A DNA stretch of 28,293 nucleotides from Scybalousia_A sp052170555 (GCA_052170555.1 JBQNAI010000016.1:1-28293); one strand, 5' to 3'. Counted from the first letter of the stretch, positions 17,086 to 25,728 are shown. A program made the numbers and translations. Notes: a model not told the origin generated them from the sequence alone.

Positions 17086-18321
17086 TTAATTAAAAGGATT
17101 AACTTTTGTAAAATCAACATCAAACGTTTCAAATTTAGGTTTGCCAATAATATGTTGCAAGAAATCTTTGTACATTTCTGTAAATTGCAACTTGTCTGCA
17201 TCAAAATATTCGTTAGGCAATGGACGATTTCCTATCTTTCCCATATCTATTGAACCACAGTTGTACTCCTCTAATTCATAGAATGAACATACTTTATTCA
17301 AAACAGGCATCTTCCCATATTCTTCTCTAAGCAATAAATCTACTGCTTTATCCGCCAAAGCCTGCGTGAGTCTTCTATCGTAAGCATTACACATTCCTGA
17401 ACGCGGATAATAACCCGTCATTTGTGCTCTTGCATCTATTTTTAATTTTGCTGATATCTCGCTTGCTACCGTACCACATACACCACCCAAACGTGCATGA
17501 CCGTATTCGTCTTGTTCTGTAGAAGCATAGACAACGTCAGTTTGCCCCGTCTTTTCACTATACCAACGAACGCCTTCCGATACCGGAATTATAAGACTTT
17601 TATTGGGGCTACTACTATAAGCATCGGCAACCATATCAAAGAAATTTTCTTTTCTTCCTTTTGTCATCTCCAATTCGGGTATCAATGATATTGTGCTACC
17701 CCCAAAAGTGCCTGCACCCGTTAGCCACCCTGCATCTCTACCCATCACTTCCATAACCATAATACGTTGATGAGATTCAGCGGTTGTTTTCAATCTTGCT
17801 GTGAATTCGGCAATGGATTGAGCAGCTGATGGGAATCCCGGACATATTACAGCATCTGTTTGTTTACCATCAAAAGAATGCATCGTCAATGTACGCAAAT
17901 CATTGTCTATTGTCTTAGGGAATCCGATTACGGGAATACCCTCTTGTTCGTAAAGACGTTTTGCTGCTCCGTTTGTGTCATCTCCTCCTATTGTTACTAA
18001 AACGTCTATCTTGTAACGTTTAAGATTTCTCATTACCTGCGGGACTCTATCCTCAGGATTTTTTTTTGAGGGAAACGGATTGGTACGCGAAGAACGCAGG
18101 GCCGTCCCTCCATAGAGAGCATTATAGGAACGATTCGTTAAATCCACTACATCTCCATCGCCCAACAAACCTTTCCAACCCGTTCTTATACCATAAACTT
18201 TGAATCCTAACATCAAAGCTCTGTTTCTCACACTCTCAATACTTGAATTGATAGCAGGCGTATCACCACCGCCCGAAAGAATAGCGAGCGTCTTACCTGC
18301 AAATAATTTTTCTTGTCTCAT
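17086..18321 (-). CDS. 6-phosphofructokinase, probably pyrophosphate-dependent
   Basis: This 411-residue PFKA-family enzyme phosphorylates fructose-6-phosphate to fructose-1,6-bisphosphate in glycolysis. GGGDTPAIN (17-25) is the nucleotide/PPi loop, PKTIDND (135-141) holds the catalytic aspartate D139, and MGRDAG (193-198) is conserved. GGDD at 112-115 has Asp where ATP enzymes have Gly, and Lys136 precedes TIDND where ATP enzymes have Gly. Both changes are the known hallmarks of PPi use. It is longer than the 320-residue ATP enzymes, as expected for this clade. ATG 18321 is preferred over GTG 18330. A full promoter lies upstream. Confidence 0.92.
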   Translation of the reverse strand: MRQEKLFAGKTLAILSGGGDTPAINSSIESVRNRALMLGFKVYGIRTGWKGLLGDGDVVDLTNRSYNALYGGTALRSSRTNPFPSKKNPEDRVPQVMRNLKRYKIDVLVTIGGDDTNGAAKRLYEQEGIPVIGFPKTIDNDLRTLTMHSFDGKQTDAVICPGFPSAAQSIAEFTARLKTTAESHQRIMVMEVMGRDAGWLTGAGTFGGSTISLIPELEMTKGRKENFFDMVADAYSSSPNKSLIIPVSEGVRWYSEKTGQTDVVYASTEQDEYGHARLGGVCGTVASEISAKLKIDARAQMTGYYPRSGMCNAYDRRLTQALADKAVDLLLREEYGKMPVLNKVCSFYELEEYNCGSIDMGKIGNRPLPNEYFDADKLQFTEMYKDFLQHIIGKPKFETFDVDFTKVNPFN

Positions 18322-18375
18322 AATATTCACAATTTAATCTTGCCACAGCAAATGACAACATCTCTTATTTTTTTA

Positions 18376-18408
18376 CAAAATTAAGAATATTTATCTAATT
18401 CTAACAAA
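18376..18408 (-). promoter_or_regulatory. Promoter of the phosphofructokinase gene
   Basis: On the minus strand TTTG is followed by 21 nt and TAATTTTG (18376-18383), a full -33/-7 pair. The leader to ATG 18321 would be about 48 nt. The rest of 18331-18634 shows nothing recognisable. Confidence 0.65.
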
Positions 18409-18634
18409 TTTTAACCTCAAAAATAAAAAAATTCCCCCATTGACATGTAACAATCTATTACCATTTTGCTATAATATTTTGCATAAATATTCCTCACAAA
18501 TACCAAATGAATTAAATAAAGGGTCATTTCAAAAAATTCTTTCTTGATAACAATCCATTAATACCAAGAAAATATTTCCCCAAACGGCTTGTCACAGATA
18601 CTGTTTGATTTTATAAATCTGTCTTCTTTATCAG

Positions 18635-19242
18635 TTAGTTTTTTATTCTTTGCAAAAATTTATACTCGTTGTCATCTACATCGCATGAAGTAGTAATTTT
18701 AATAAAATTTTTGTCTATCAAATACTCTTTTCCCAAAAAAGAACAGATCCATTATTATTTTTAGACCGAAAAAAGTGCTTTACGCTAAAGTCTATGATTT
18801 TTTTACCTTCTTGTTTCTTTTTTGGGGTATGTTTTTTCAAGTTCTTAATGGATTGTTTTCACTATTTTCCCACTGCTTTTTGTCAGGAAAGATATTCTTC
18901 ATACTCTTCTCTTAATTCATTATATTCATTAAAGGTATAAGCACTATAATATCTCTAATAAATACTCATGCTAGATTTTACATATTTCACTTTTTCACCA
19001 TATCTCATATGCTCAGACAATAGTTTCTCAAATTCCCAAAGCTGATCATTAAATGCAGACTCGTCTAACGGATAAAAAGCACTATCTGTAGTTGTTTAAG
19101 CAGTATCATATGGCTACGGATGATATAATGTTTTCTTCAAATCTTCTTTAATCAATGCATTAGCTTTCTGCTCTGGCAATTTGCCATAAGCCACTAACAC
19201 CATTGCAATATCAAACAAGACTAAAGACTTTTTCATTACCAT
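18635..19242 (-). pseudogene. Decayed gene for a small exported protein
   Basis: Reading the minus strand from ATG 19242 (or 19236) gives a signal-peptide-like start, MKKSLVLFDIAMVLVAYGK, then LPEQKANALIKEDLKKTLYH. The frame continues for over 100 codons through in-frame stops at 19114-19116 (TAG), 19096-19098 (TAA) and 18955-18957 (TAG). Coding quality stays high between them (SAFYPLDESAFNDQLWEFEK, KVKYVKSSMSIY). Near 18885 more stops appear. The last part, including EYLIDKNFIKITTSCDVDDN, is in another frame and ends at TAA 18635-18637; one missing T near 18735 would restore it. The intact protein was probably a lipoprotein of about 200 residues, with VAYGK perhaps once VACGK. I recall similar Bacteroidetes lipoproteins, but this is from memory. 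Confidence 0.8.
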
Positions 19243-19260
19243 AAAATTTAGTTGGTTTGT

Positions 19261-19970
19261 TTATAAATCTTCACCATTAACTTTATTGTGTAAATTATCA
19301 TAATACATAATCACCCAATACTCATTATAATTATTGTAAATCTTAAACCAAACGAGACATTTAAACAGTTTATTCTGCATATATTCTAATGCAAAATTTT
19401 TATTCATTGATTGGAATTCCTATTGCACCTCCTCCATTGGATTTACCAACTTCTCCTTGGTGTAAAGAGATGATTTTTTTCGCAAAAGCCTGTTGAATTG
19501 CACCAGTATTCCACATCCGATACTACAACTTGATAATAACCAATTTCATATTGCTTATGTTTCACTAGCTTTTGACAAGAAATATCTTAATGTTCTCTCA
19601 ACTTAAAATCTCCTACAAAATTCATTGACACATATTTCATTTTGCTTGAAAACTGGTCGCAAAACTTATTGAAAGCTATCTTAATATTACCCTCATCCTG
19701 CGATATCACACCTTTAATAACTATTCTGTATACTTTATTTTTGTTTGTAACAACAATAAAATAAAGATTTTCTCCTTTGAATTTTCCTCTCAATCTATCT
19801 TTTTTTGATTGTAGATAAAAACCTTTTGCTTTGAGTTTTTGAATCATTGAGGTTATAGTTTCATCCACAGGAATCCACAAAAACTTTGTAGTCTATCTTG
19901 TGCTTTTTGGTCCGAATACATTAGTAAGAATCAATGATAGTGCTGTTAATAGCATAAAAACACTTATCAT
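19261..19970 (-). pseudogene. Decayed gene for a second exported hypothetical protein
   Basis: The minus-strand frame from ATG 19970 opens with a signal peptide (MISVFMLLTALSLILTNVFG), meets TAG at 19893-19895, then stays open as TTKFLWIPVDETITSMIQKL through FVGDFKLREH to TAA at 19587-19589. It continues in the same frame as DISCQKLVKHKQYEIGYYQV. A frameshift near 19520 moves the signal to another frame, interrupted by TAG at 19420-19422, which ends in KCLVWFKIYNNYNEYWVIMY and stops at 19261. The open piece 19587-19880 is therefore a fragment, not a gene. The KFLWIPVDETI start resembles secreted Bacteroidetes proteins beginning with a (T/H)LKFMGIPL-type motif (from memory, not checked). The tandem arrangement with the other decayed gene suggests one lost locus. 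Confidence 0.8.
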
Positions 19971-20328
19971 TCTTATTTTAACTAATTTTTATTTGATTAA
20001 TATTTTATTTCTTCTTAAACCCAAAAACATAAACAAATATCGTGGAAAGTTCTCTTGTCTTAATTAACAAGATTTTCCACGACCCATACACTCAAGCATT
20101 ACAAAGCCCACGACTGACTCACGAGCATTTGGAATAATATTATGAATATACTACTTGTTATTTGTTTTGGGGGAAATTTAATGTAAAGTGATGATCAAAA
20201 CCTAACACTTTACTTATTTTATATAGCAATTTTACTTTATCTCTCTCCCATATATCTTTTTTCAATCTATTTACTATCAGTTAAAGTCACACACCTATGT
20301 ATATTTCTTTCAATCTATCATATTTAAG
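19971..20328. other. Intergenic region with two hairpins
   Basis: 20040-20082 folds as TCGTGGAAA with TTTCCACGA (20074-20082), plus an inner CTTGT/ACAAG stem. 20183-20190 (GTAAAGTG) pairs with 20206-20213 (CACTTTAC). Neither is followed by a convincing T-run. They lie between the DUF3109 gene end and the decayed gene start. No reading frame of note is present. Confidence 0.55.
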
Positions 20329-20958
20329 TTAACTTTCCTGTTCCACTTTATTTACTTTTTCTATTTCTCTTAATAATTCATTGTACCAACACTGTCCAAA
20401 ACGACGAATAAGCGAATGTTTGCAATTTTGATACACAGCAATATTTTGTTTTTTTCCCTCCTCTATTGCACATTGACAAACATCCCACTCATGAAAATTC
20501 AGTACAGTCATCTCATCATACTCACTAATACGAATAGGATACAAATGGCAAGAGATGGGCTTAATAAAGCTTATCTTTTGTTCCATATAAAACTTTTGAA
20601 ATATACAGTGATACACCTCTGTATACTGCTTAGCCGAAGATGTGGTAACAAGATCGGAAAGGTACTGCTCTTTAATAGAGAAAACACAATCCCTTCCGTC
20701 AATTATTTGGGTAACGAGAGCACCTTCATCGTCAAAAGTAAAGAAATCTTTTTCTTTGATAACTTGTTGTGCTTTGTCAGATAGATGGGGTAAGATTTGT
20801 GGCAATATATCCTTGATTATCAGTTTTTCTTCTTCCGTAATCGGTGCTCCAAAATCACCATCCACACAACACATCCCTCTACATTGTCCAATATTGCAAC
20901 AAAATTTCTTATCTTTTATATCATCACTTATTATACTATCTCCAACTATCAACATCAA
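20329..20958 (-). CDS. DUF3109 family cysteine-rich protein
   Basis: A 209-residue cytoplasmic protein of the DUF3109 family, which is related to the YkgJ-type putative metal-chelating cysteine clusters. The N-terminal signature is KFCCNIGQCRGMCCVDGDFGAPI (C20, C21, C26, C30, C31). Further cysteines occur in GRDCVFS, SCHLYPIRIS, CQCAIEEG, QNCKHS and GQCWYN, 13 in all, enough for a zinc or iron-sulfur centre. The SCHLYPIRI block is typical of the family. No biochemical role is established. A second ATG one codon in is possible. The promoter element lies 16 nt upstream. The gene is divergent from mscL across 560 bp. Confidence 0.86.
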   Translation of the reverse strand: MMLIVGDSIISDDIKDKKFCCNIGQCRGMCCVDGDFGAPITEEEKLIIKDILPQILPHLSDKAQQVIKEKDFFTFDDEGALVTQIIDGRDCVFSIKEQYLSDLVTTSSAKQYTEVYHCIFQKFYMEQKISFIKPISCHLYPIRISEYDEMTVLNFHEWDVCQCAIEEGKKQNIAVYQNCKHSLIRRFGQCWYNELLREIEKVNKVEQES

Positions 20959-20974
20959 ATAAAAGTTTGATTTA

Positions 20975-20982
20975 CAAAGTTA
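20975..20982 (-). promoter_or_regulatory. -7 element of DUF3109 gene promoter
   Basis: TAACTTTG on the minus strand matches TAnnTTTG, 16 nt upstream of ATG 20958. Transcription would start very close to the start codon, giving an almost leaderless mRNA. Confidence 0.5.
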
Positions 20983-20984
20983 CA

Positions 20985-21311
20985 AAAAAATAATCACACA
21001 CCATCGTTAAACAATAAAAATATGTCTTTATCTCCCGATATAAAAAGAACAATGCAATCTGACTATCGGTAATACTGACTATGCTTTTCATCACTTAGCA
21101 ATAAAACACAAATATTTTATAATCAATCCGTATATAATCTCAATTAATAATAATTTCCGTTGCCCTAATTTTAGAAAACTTTGATAGACTTCATAAACAA
21201 AAAGTCAATCTATTGAAAATAATATACAAAATGTCTTTTTTATTTCAGCAAGATCCAACAATACTTTACCAATCACACACATTAATTCAGTAAAGTGGAA
21301 TACTAATTTTG
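20985..21311. other. Gene-free stretch between divergent DUF3109 and mscL genes
   Basis: AT-rich; no reading frame or RNA gene seen. An imperfect inverted repeat, ATAGACTT near 21185 against AAGTCAATCTAT near 21205, is the only structure noticed here. Confidence 0.45.
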
Positions 21312-21399
21312 CTTTAGTCCGTTTAAAAGATGATTTTAGACCGTCCAAAACAAAATTTTAAACGGTCCAAAATTGAATTTTGGACCGTTTAAACAAAAA
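21312..21399. repeat. Four 22-nt units with GGACCGTTTAAA core, alternating orientation
   Basis: Units begin at 21312, 21334, 21356 and 21378, each exactly 22 nt. The cores are AGTCCGTTTAAA, AGACCGTCCAAAA, AAACGGTCCAAAA and GGACCGTTTAAAC, so the third is inverted relative to the fourth. 21357-21374 and 21376-21393 form a perfect 18-bp inverted repeat around one central base. The array lies 70 nt upstream of the mscL promoter element. Confidence 0.85.
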
Positions 21400-21468
21400 T
21401 AATGCGTATGATCGCAAAATTATTTTCATGTGTTGCAATTTTTTTATCACTATTTGATAAAATTTCAT

Positions 21469-21476
21469 TAACTTTG
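21469..21476 (+). promoter_or_regulatory. -7 element of mscL promoter
   Basis: TAACTTTG matches TAnnTTTG, 44 nt upstream of ATG 21521. It probably drives mscL, glnS and the following gene. Confidence 0.55.
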
Positions 21477-21520
21477 CACGATTATTATTCAACAATAGTT
21501 TTTAAGAGATTGGAATAATT

Positions 21521-21907
21521 ATGAGTTGGGTGAAAGAATTCAAAAGTTTTGCTATGCGTGGCAACGTTATGGATGTGGCTGTCGGTGTTATTGTCGGTGG
21601 TGCGTTTGGCAAAATTGTATCTTCGTTGGTTAACGATGTGATTATGCCTGTTATAGGTATAATTACGGGAGGTATAGACCTTACTGGTTTAAAAGCAACG
21701 ATAGGTGATGCTAACATAACGTATGGTAATTTTATTCAAAATATAATTGATTTTATTATCATCGCTTTCTCCATCTTTATTATTATAAAAGGAGTAAACA
21801 AATTGTCCAAAAAACAAAATCAAACACTCACGACACTCCCTAATCCCACAAAAGAGGAAGAATTATTAACCGAAATTAGAGATTTATTAAAAAAACAATA
21901 TCATTAA
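21521..21907 (+). CDS. mscL: Large-conductance mechanosensitive channel MscL
   Basis: This 128-residue inner-membrane channel opens under membrane tension during osmotic downshift. The N-terminal helix and TM1 region reads EFKSFAMRGNVMDVAVGVIV (6-25), then GGAFGKIVSSLVNDVIMPVIG, the hallmark of MscL; TM2 is NIIDFIIIAFSIFIIIKGVN; the C-terminal EEELLTEIRDLLKKQ is the cytoplasmic coiled bundle. The periplasmic loop is short. Length and start are typical. glnS begins 37 nt downstream on the same strand, so the two are probably co-transcribed. Confidence 0.96.
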   Translation: MSWVKEFKSFAMRGNVMDVAVGVIVGGAFGKIVSSLVNDVIMPVIGIITGGIDLTGLKATIGDANITYGNFIQNIIDFIIIAFSIFIIIKGVNKLSKKQNQTLTTLPNPTKEEELLTEIRDLLKKQYH

Positions 21908-21944
21908 AGCAAAATCTCAACATCTTACAAACCTAGGTCTATAT

Positions 21945-23624
21945 ATGGAAATCAATACTACAACCTTGGAGAAGGTACAAAAAAATTTTTTAGAAGAAAT
22001 TATTGAGAATGATTTACAGAGTGGAAAAATTGATGCCGTACAAACACGTTTTCCCCCTGAACCTAATGGATATCTTCATATAGGACATGCCAAAAGTATC
22101 TGTATTAATTTTGGATTAGCAAAAAAATATGGAGGAAAGACTAACCTACGTTTTGATGATACCAATCCCGTCAAAGAAGATACCGAATATGTAGACTCTA
22201 TTAAGGAAGATATACACTGGCTTGGCTTTGATTGGGCAGAGGAACATTATGCTTCCGATTATTTTGAGCAATTGTATGAGTGGGCTTGCAAACTTATAAG
22301 GAAAGGATTGGCGTATGTAGATGACCAAACTTACGAACAAATACGAGAGAATAGAGGTACGGTACAATCTGTCGGAAAAAACTCTCCTTACCGGGATAGA
22401 AGTATCAAGGAAAATTTAATTCTGTTTGCCGAAATGCGAGAGGGCAAATATAAAGATGGAGAGAAAACTCTCCGTGCCAAAATAGACATGACCCATCCTA
22501 ATATGAATATGCGTGATCCAATAATGTATAGAATTATCCATACAACGCATCATCGTACTGGAAATAAATGGTGTATTTATCCTATGTATGATTACGCCCA
22601 TGGCGAAAGTGATAGCATAGAGAATATCACCCATTCTATCTGTACCCTAGAATTTGATATTCACCGCCCATTATATGATTGGTTTATTAAATCCTTAGAA
22701 ATTTATCCTTCGCATCAATACGAATTTGCAAGACTCAACATTACTAATACCGTAATGAGCAAACGCAAACTCCTACAACTTGTCAAAGAAGGTTATGTTT
22801 CAGGTTGGGACGATCCAAGAATGCCTACCATTTGTGGATTTAGACGCAGAGGTTATACTCCTGAAAGCATTAAAAGGTTTTGTGAAGAAATAGGGGTGGC
22901 AAAACGTGATAACCTTATAGATTATACTCGTTTGGAAAATGCACTTCGTGATGATTTGAATAAACGTGCTAATCGTGTGATGGCAGTTCTACGTCCTGTA
23001 AAATTGATAATAGACAATTATCCGATAAATCAATCGGAAAATTTGGAAGCCATAAACAATCCAGAGGATGAGACTCGCGGCAAACGGCAACTTTCGTTCT
23101 CTAATACCTTGTACATAGAGCAAGAAGACTTTATGGAAGATGCTCCAAAGGGATATTTCCGAATGACCATCGGCAAAGAAGTTCGTTTACGTTATGCTTA
23201 CATTGTAAAATGTACTTCTTGCGAAAAAGATGAGAAAGGAAACATTATCGCAGTACATTGCACATATGATCCTTTAACCAAAGGAGGAAATACTCCCGAT
23301 GGTAGAAAAATCAAAGGAACTATTCATTGGGTGGATGCTAACAACTGCATCGATGCCAAGGTAAATATTTTTGATAGATTATTCAATACGGAAAAACCTG
23401 ACGAAGTTGAAGACGGCAAAACTTTTCTTGACAATCTTAATCCTAACTCTTTGACTGTTTTAGAGCAATGTAAATTGGAAAAATCATTACAAAATGCTAA
23501 ACCTTTGGATAAATTCCAATTTGAAAGGTTAGGATATTTTTCCGTTGATTACGATTCCAAAACAGACAATATAATTTTCAACCGTACAGCTACGCTAAAA
23601 GATTCCTGGGCAAAGCAAAAATAA
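21945..23624 (+). CDS. glnS: Glutaminyl-tRNA synthetase
   Basis: Class I aminoacyl-tRNA synthetase that charges tRNA-Gln. At 559 residues it matches the usual length. The ATP-binding motifs are PPEPNGYLHIGHAKS (37-51, HIGH at 45-48) and VMSKRKL (270-276, the KMSKS equivalent). FDDTNPVKEDTEYVDSIKED and GWDDPRMPTICGFRRRGYTP are also diagnostic for GlnRS over GluRS. The C-terminal half is the two-barrel anticodon-binding domain. Presence of GlnRS means direct glutaminylation rather than only the GatCAB route. The next gene starts 9 nt after the stop. Confidence 0.97.
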   Translation: MEINTTTLEKVQKNFLEEIIENDLQSGKIDAVQTRFPPEPNGYLHIGHAKSICINFGLAKKYGGKTNLRFDDTNPVKEDTEYVDSIKEDIHWLGFDWAEEHYASDYFEQLYEWACKLIRKGLAYVDDQTYEQIRENRGTVQSVGKNSPYRDRSIKENLILFAEMREGKYKDGEKTLRAKIDMTHPNMNMRDPIMYRIIHTTHHRTGNKWCIYPMYDYAHGESDSIENITHSICTLEFDIHRPLYDWFIKSLEIYPSHQYEFARLNITNTVMSKRKLLQLVKEGYVSGWDDPRMPTICGFRRRGYTPESIKRFCEEIGVAKRDNLIDYTRLENALRDDLNKRANRVMAVLRPVKLIIDNYPINQSENLEAINNPEDETRGKRQLSFSNTLYIEQEDFMEDAPKGYFRMTIGKEVRLRYAYIVKCTSCEKDEKGNIIAVHCTYDPLTKGGNTPDGRKIKGTIHWVDANNCIDAKVNIFDRLFNTEKPDEVEDGKTFLDNLNPNSLTVLEQCKLEKSLQNAKPLDKFQFERLGYFSVDYDSKTDNIIFNRTATLKDSWAKQK

Positions 23625-23633
23625 AATATTTAT

Positions 23634-24287
23634 ATGAAAAAAATAATCATTGTATCGCTTTTATATTTAATAGTCTTACCATCATATTCACAGGACAGAC
23701 ACCGTGCAGGCGATCAGCCATATGACATATTTATTTCCGTTCGTCCAACTTATTATAAGCTAGAAGAAAATTTTCTTGATAATTATGAATGGGGTGCCGG
23801 TGGTAAAATAAACATAGAATGGCTATATCAAGAGTTGCACTTTTCATGGGGATTATCTATCGGATACAATAGATACCAGCCCAAATGGTTAAAATGGGAT
23901 TATGTACCAACAAAACAGTTATTCGTCGCACAAGAAATTCCGATTATCTTAAATTTGAATTACTATCCATTTGTTAATAAGATCAAGCCTTATATTGGCA
24001 TAGGTATAGCAACAATATGGGGAAAATATGATTATTCTTTTTCACGTATGAATAACAGTTATACCGATGGATTGAATACTAATTTAGATAGATATTATTA
24101 TCAAAATTTCGAGACCGAAAGTGGGTTTAAATTTGGTATCATTCCTCATTTAGGATTGATGTTTTCGTTAGATCATCATAATGGTTTTGGTTTTGAGGTT
24201 GGTGTTGACCGATTTTTTGCTAACGGTCGTATGGAAAAACAGAAAACTCTAAGTGGTACTATCTACTATACCTATATTATTGATTAA
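23634..24287 (+). CDS. Predicted outer-membrane beta-barrel protein
   Basis: A 217-residue exported protein with a signal peptide (KKIIIVSLLYLIVLPSYSQD). The mature part is rich in aromatic residues and alternating strands (INIEWLYQELHFSWGLSIGY, IKPYIGIGIATIWGKYDYSF, GFGFEVGVDRFFANGR), ending TIYYTYIID, all consistent with an eight-strand outer-membrane barrel of the OMP_b-brl type. PFVNKIKPYIGIGIAT is a recurring phrase in that family. Function is unknown. It begins 9 nt after glnS and probably shares its transcript, but the link is not functional in any obvious way. Confidence 0.75.
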   Translation: MKKIIIVSLLYLIVLPSYSQDRHRAGDQPYDIFISVRPTYYKLEENFLDNYEWGAGGKINIEWLYQELHFSWGLSIGYNRYQPKWLKWDYVPTKQLFVAQEIPIILNLNYYPFVNKIKPYIGIGIATIWGKYDYSFSRMNNSYTDGLNTNLDRYYYQNFETESGFKFGIIPHLGLMFSLDHHNGFGFEVGVDRFFANGRMEKQKTLSGTIYYTYIID

Positions 24288-24549
24288 TTTTTCAATCTTA
24301 TTCTTAAGTATCTGTTATTTCATTTGGAAAATTTTATTTACTTGTCACGATAATAAGTTGTGTTTATCAAGAGTTTACATCATGTATGCAGTGTATAATA
24401 CACGCACTGTCGTTTCTGGGCAATTCTTTTCATGAAATAGGTTTTATACATCATAATTAAACAAATAAGTATTTTCAATTAAAAAGAAAAAGAAAACGAA
24501 AAGAATTTAGCGTAAAAATAAACTCTATTAAACTATTGTATTGTATAAT

Positions 24550-24843
24550 TCAATCTTTTGTATTTCGTTTATCTACATTTTTAGTAGATTTTATCCTTAA
24601 ATGTCTTTTAATCCGTTTAATTCCTTCAACTCCTAAAATGGTGAGTCCTCCGTATTGAAAAATCTTTGCTAATCCAAATAAAACAATCCACAATATTCCT
24701 TTGCTTCTCACACTTATTGAAAAAGTCATTTGGAGAAATGATAACATATAAAAAGGAATACACGTCAACAATACAATTATCCCTGTTCTGAATGAATATT
24801 TTTGTAATTTATTTCTTATCTTGATAATTATCGTATTCAACAT
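24550..24843 (-). CDS. Small two-helix membrane protein
   Basis: A 97-residue protein with two hydrophobic segments (about 20-42, GIIVLLTCIPFYMLSFLQMT; and 50-71, ILWIVLFGLAKIFQYGGLTI) and a strongly basic C-terminus (KRIKRHLRIKSTKN). The layout resembles the short 'transporter suffix' proteins of Bacteroidetes, based on a remembered pattern of TGI-hydrophobic-P and G(G)L(T/L)xxG. It stands 105 nt beyond the end of the ZIP transporter gene on the same strand and may be co-transcribed. No strong promoter is visible. It is probably a real gene, though small and unsupported by catalytic motifs. Confidence 0.6.
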   Translation of the reverse strand: MLNTIIIKIRNKLQKYSFRTGIIVLLTCIPFYMLSFLQMTFSISVRSKGILWIVLFGLAKIFQYGGLTILGVEGIKRIKRHLRIKSTKNVDKRNTKD

Positions 24844-24948
24844 TGTAGATTTTTGAGTAAATCATTTTGTTTTTATATTTCAATCAATTTTTACAATATA
24901 CTATTCCTAAAATAAATTCTTCTCTTTTGATAAAATTTAATCCATAAA

Positions 24949-25728
24949 CTATCCAAGTACAACATCCATTATCATCATAAGTACAAATCCTACTGCAAAA
25001 CCCAAGGTTGAGAGGTTACTATGTTCCCCCTCTGATGCCTCGGGTATCAACTCCTCTACAACAACATATATCATCGCACCAGCAGCAAAAGATAATAAAT
25101 AGGGCATTGCAGGAGTAATCAGATTGGATAGTAATATCATCAATATAGCACCAATAGGCTCTACTATACCACTAAGCGATCCTATAACAAACGAACGCTT
25201 GCAAGAATTGCCTTCTGCTTTCATGGGCATGGATATTATAGCTCCTTCGGGGATATTTTGAATAGCAATACCTAAACTCATAACTATTGCACTTGCTAAA
25301 GATAGACTGACACTATCTTGCAAAGCTCCAGCAATAACCACACCAACGGCCATACCCTCGGGAATATTGTGAATAGTTACCGCTAATGACAGCATTGTAG
25401 TTCTAGATAACTTACTTTTGATACCTTCAGGACGATCAGTGTTTATATGCAAATGCGGAGTAATGTAATCTATTAATAGAAGGAAAACTATCCCTGACAA
25501 AAATCCTATTGATGTAGGAATAATTTTTTTCCAACTGTCTATGGCAAAGACTTCCATACTCGGGATCAAAAGTGACCACACAGACGCAGCGACCATAACT
25601 CCCGAAGCGAAACCCAACAAAGCTTTTTGCATATTAGAGGACATCTCTTTTTTCATAAAAAAAACAAAAGCAGCTCCCAATATAGTCCCTAAAAATGGTA
25701 TTAAAATGGCAATAATTACCCAACTCAT
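24949..25728 (-). CDS. ZIP-family divalent metal transporter (ZupT-like)
   Basis: Inner-membrane importer for zinc or other divalent metals. From ATG 25728 it has 259 residues with about eight hydrophobic segments. The conserved metal-binding helices are TIHNIPEGMAVGV (H120, N121, E124) and IQNIPEGAIISMP (Q157, N158, E161), both hallmarks of the GufA/ZupT branch of the ZIP family. EPIGAILMILL and VVEELIPEAS close the pattern. The frame is open to a TTG at 25770, but this lies in the promoter -7 element, so ATG 25728 is used. It is followed by the small membrane protein. The metal is not determined by sequence; Zn, Fe, Mn and Co are all reported for ZupT. Confidence 0.92.
   Translation of the reverse strand: MSWVIIAILIPFLGTILGAAFVFFMKKEMSSNMQKALLGFASGVMVAASVWSLLIPSMEVFAIDSWKKIIPTSIGFLSGIVFLLLIDYITPHLHINTDRPEGIKSKLSRTTMLSLAVTIHNIPEGMAVGVVIAGALQDSVSLSLASAIVMSLGIAIQNIPEGAIISMPMKAEGNSCKRSFVIGSLSGIVEPIGAILMILLSNLITPAMPYLLSFAAGAMIYVVVEELIPEASEGEHSNLSTLGFAVGFVLMMIMDVVLG

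Noticed and set aside
19587..19880. 97-codon frame as an independent gene
   Set aside because: It starts with TTG inside a longer decayed frame and reads on past its stop; it is a pseudogene fragment.
18635..19970. Stop-codon reassignment (TAA/TAG read as Gln)
   Set aside because: All intact genes in the window end in standard stops, and the two loci also carry frameshifts, so decay is the simpler explanation.
24390..24402. Palindrome GTGTATAATACAC as operator
   Set aside because: It is short and AT-rich, and lies between convergent genes with no promoter nearby.
24253..24435. 60-codon plus-strand frame after the barrel gene
   Set aside because: It overlaps the end of the barrel gene in another frame and shows no protein character apart from AT-driven hydrophobicity.
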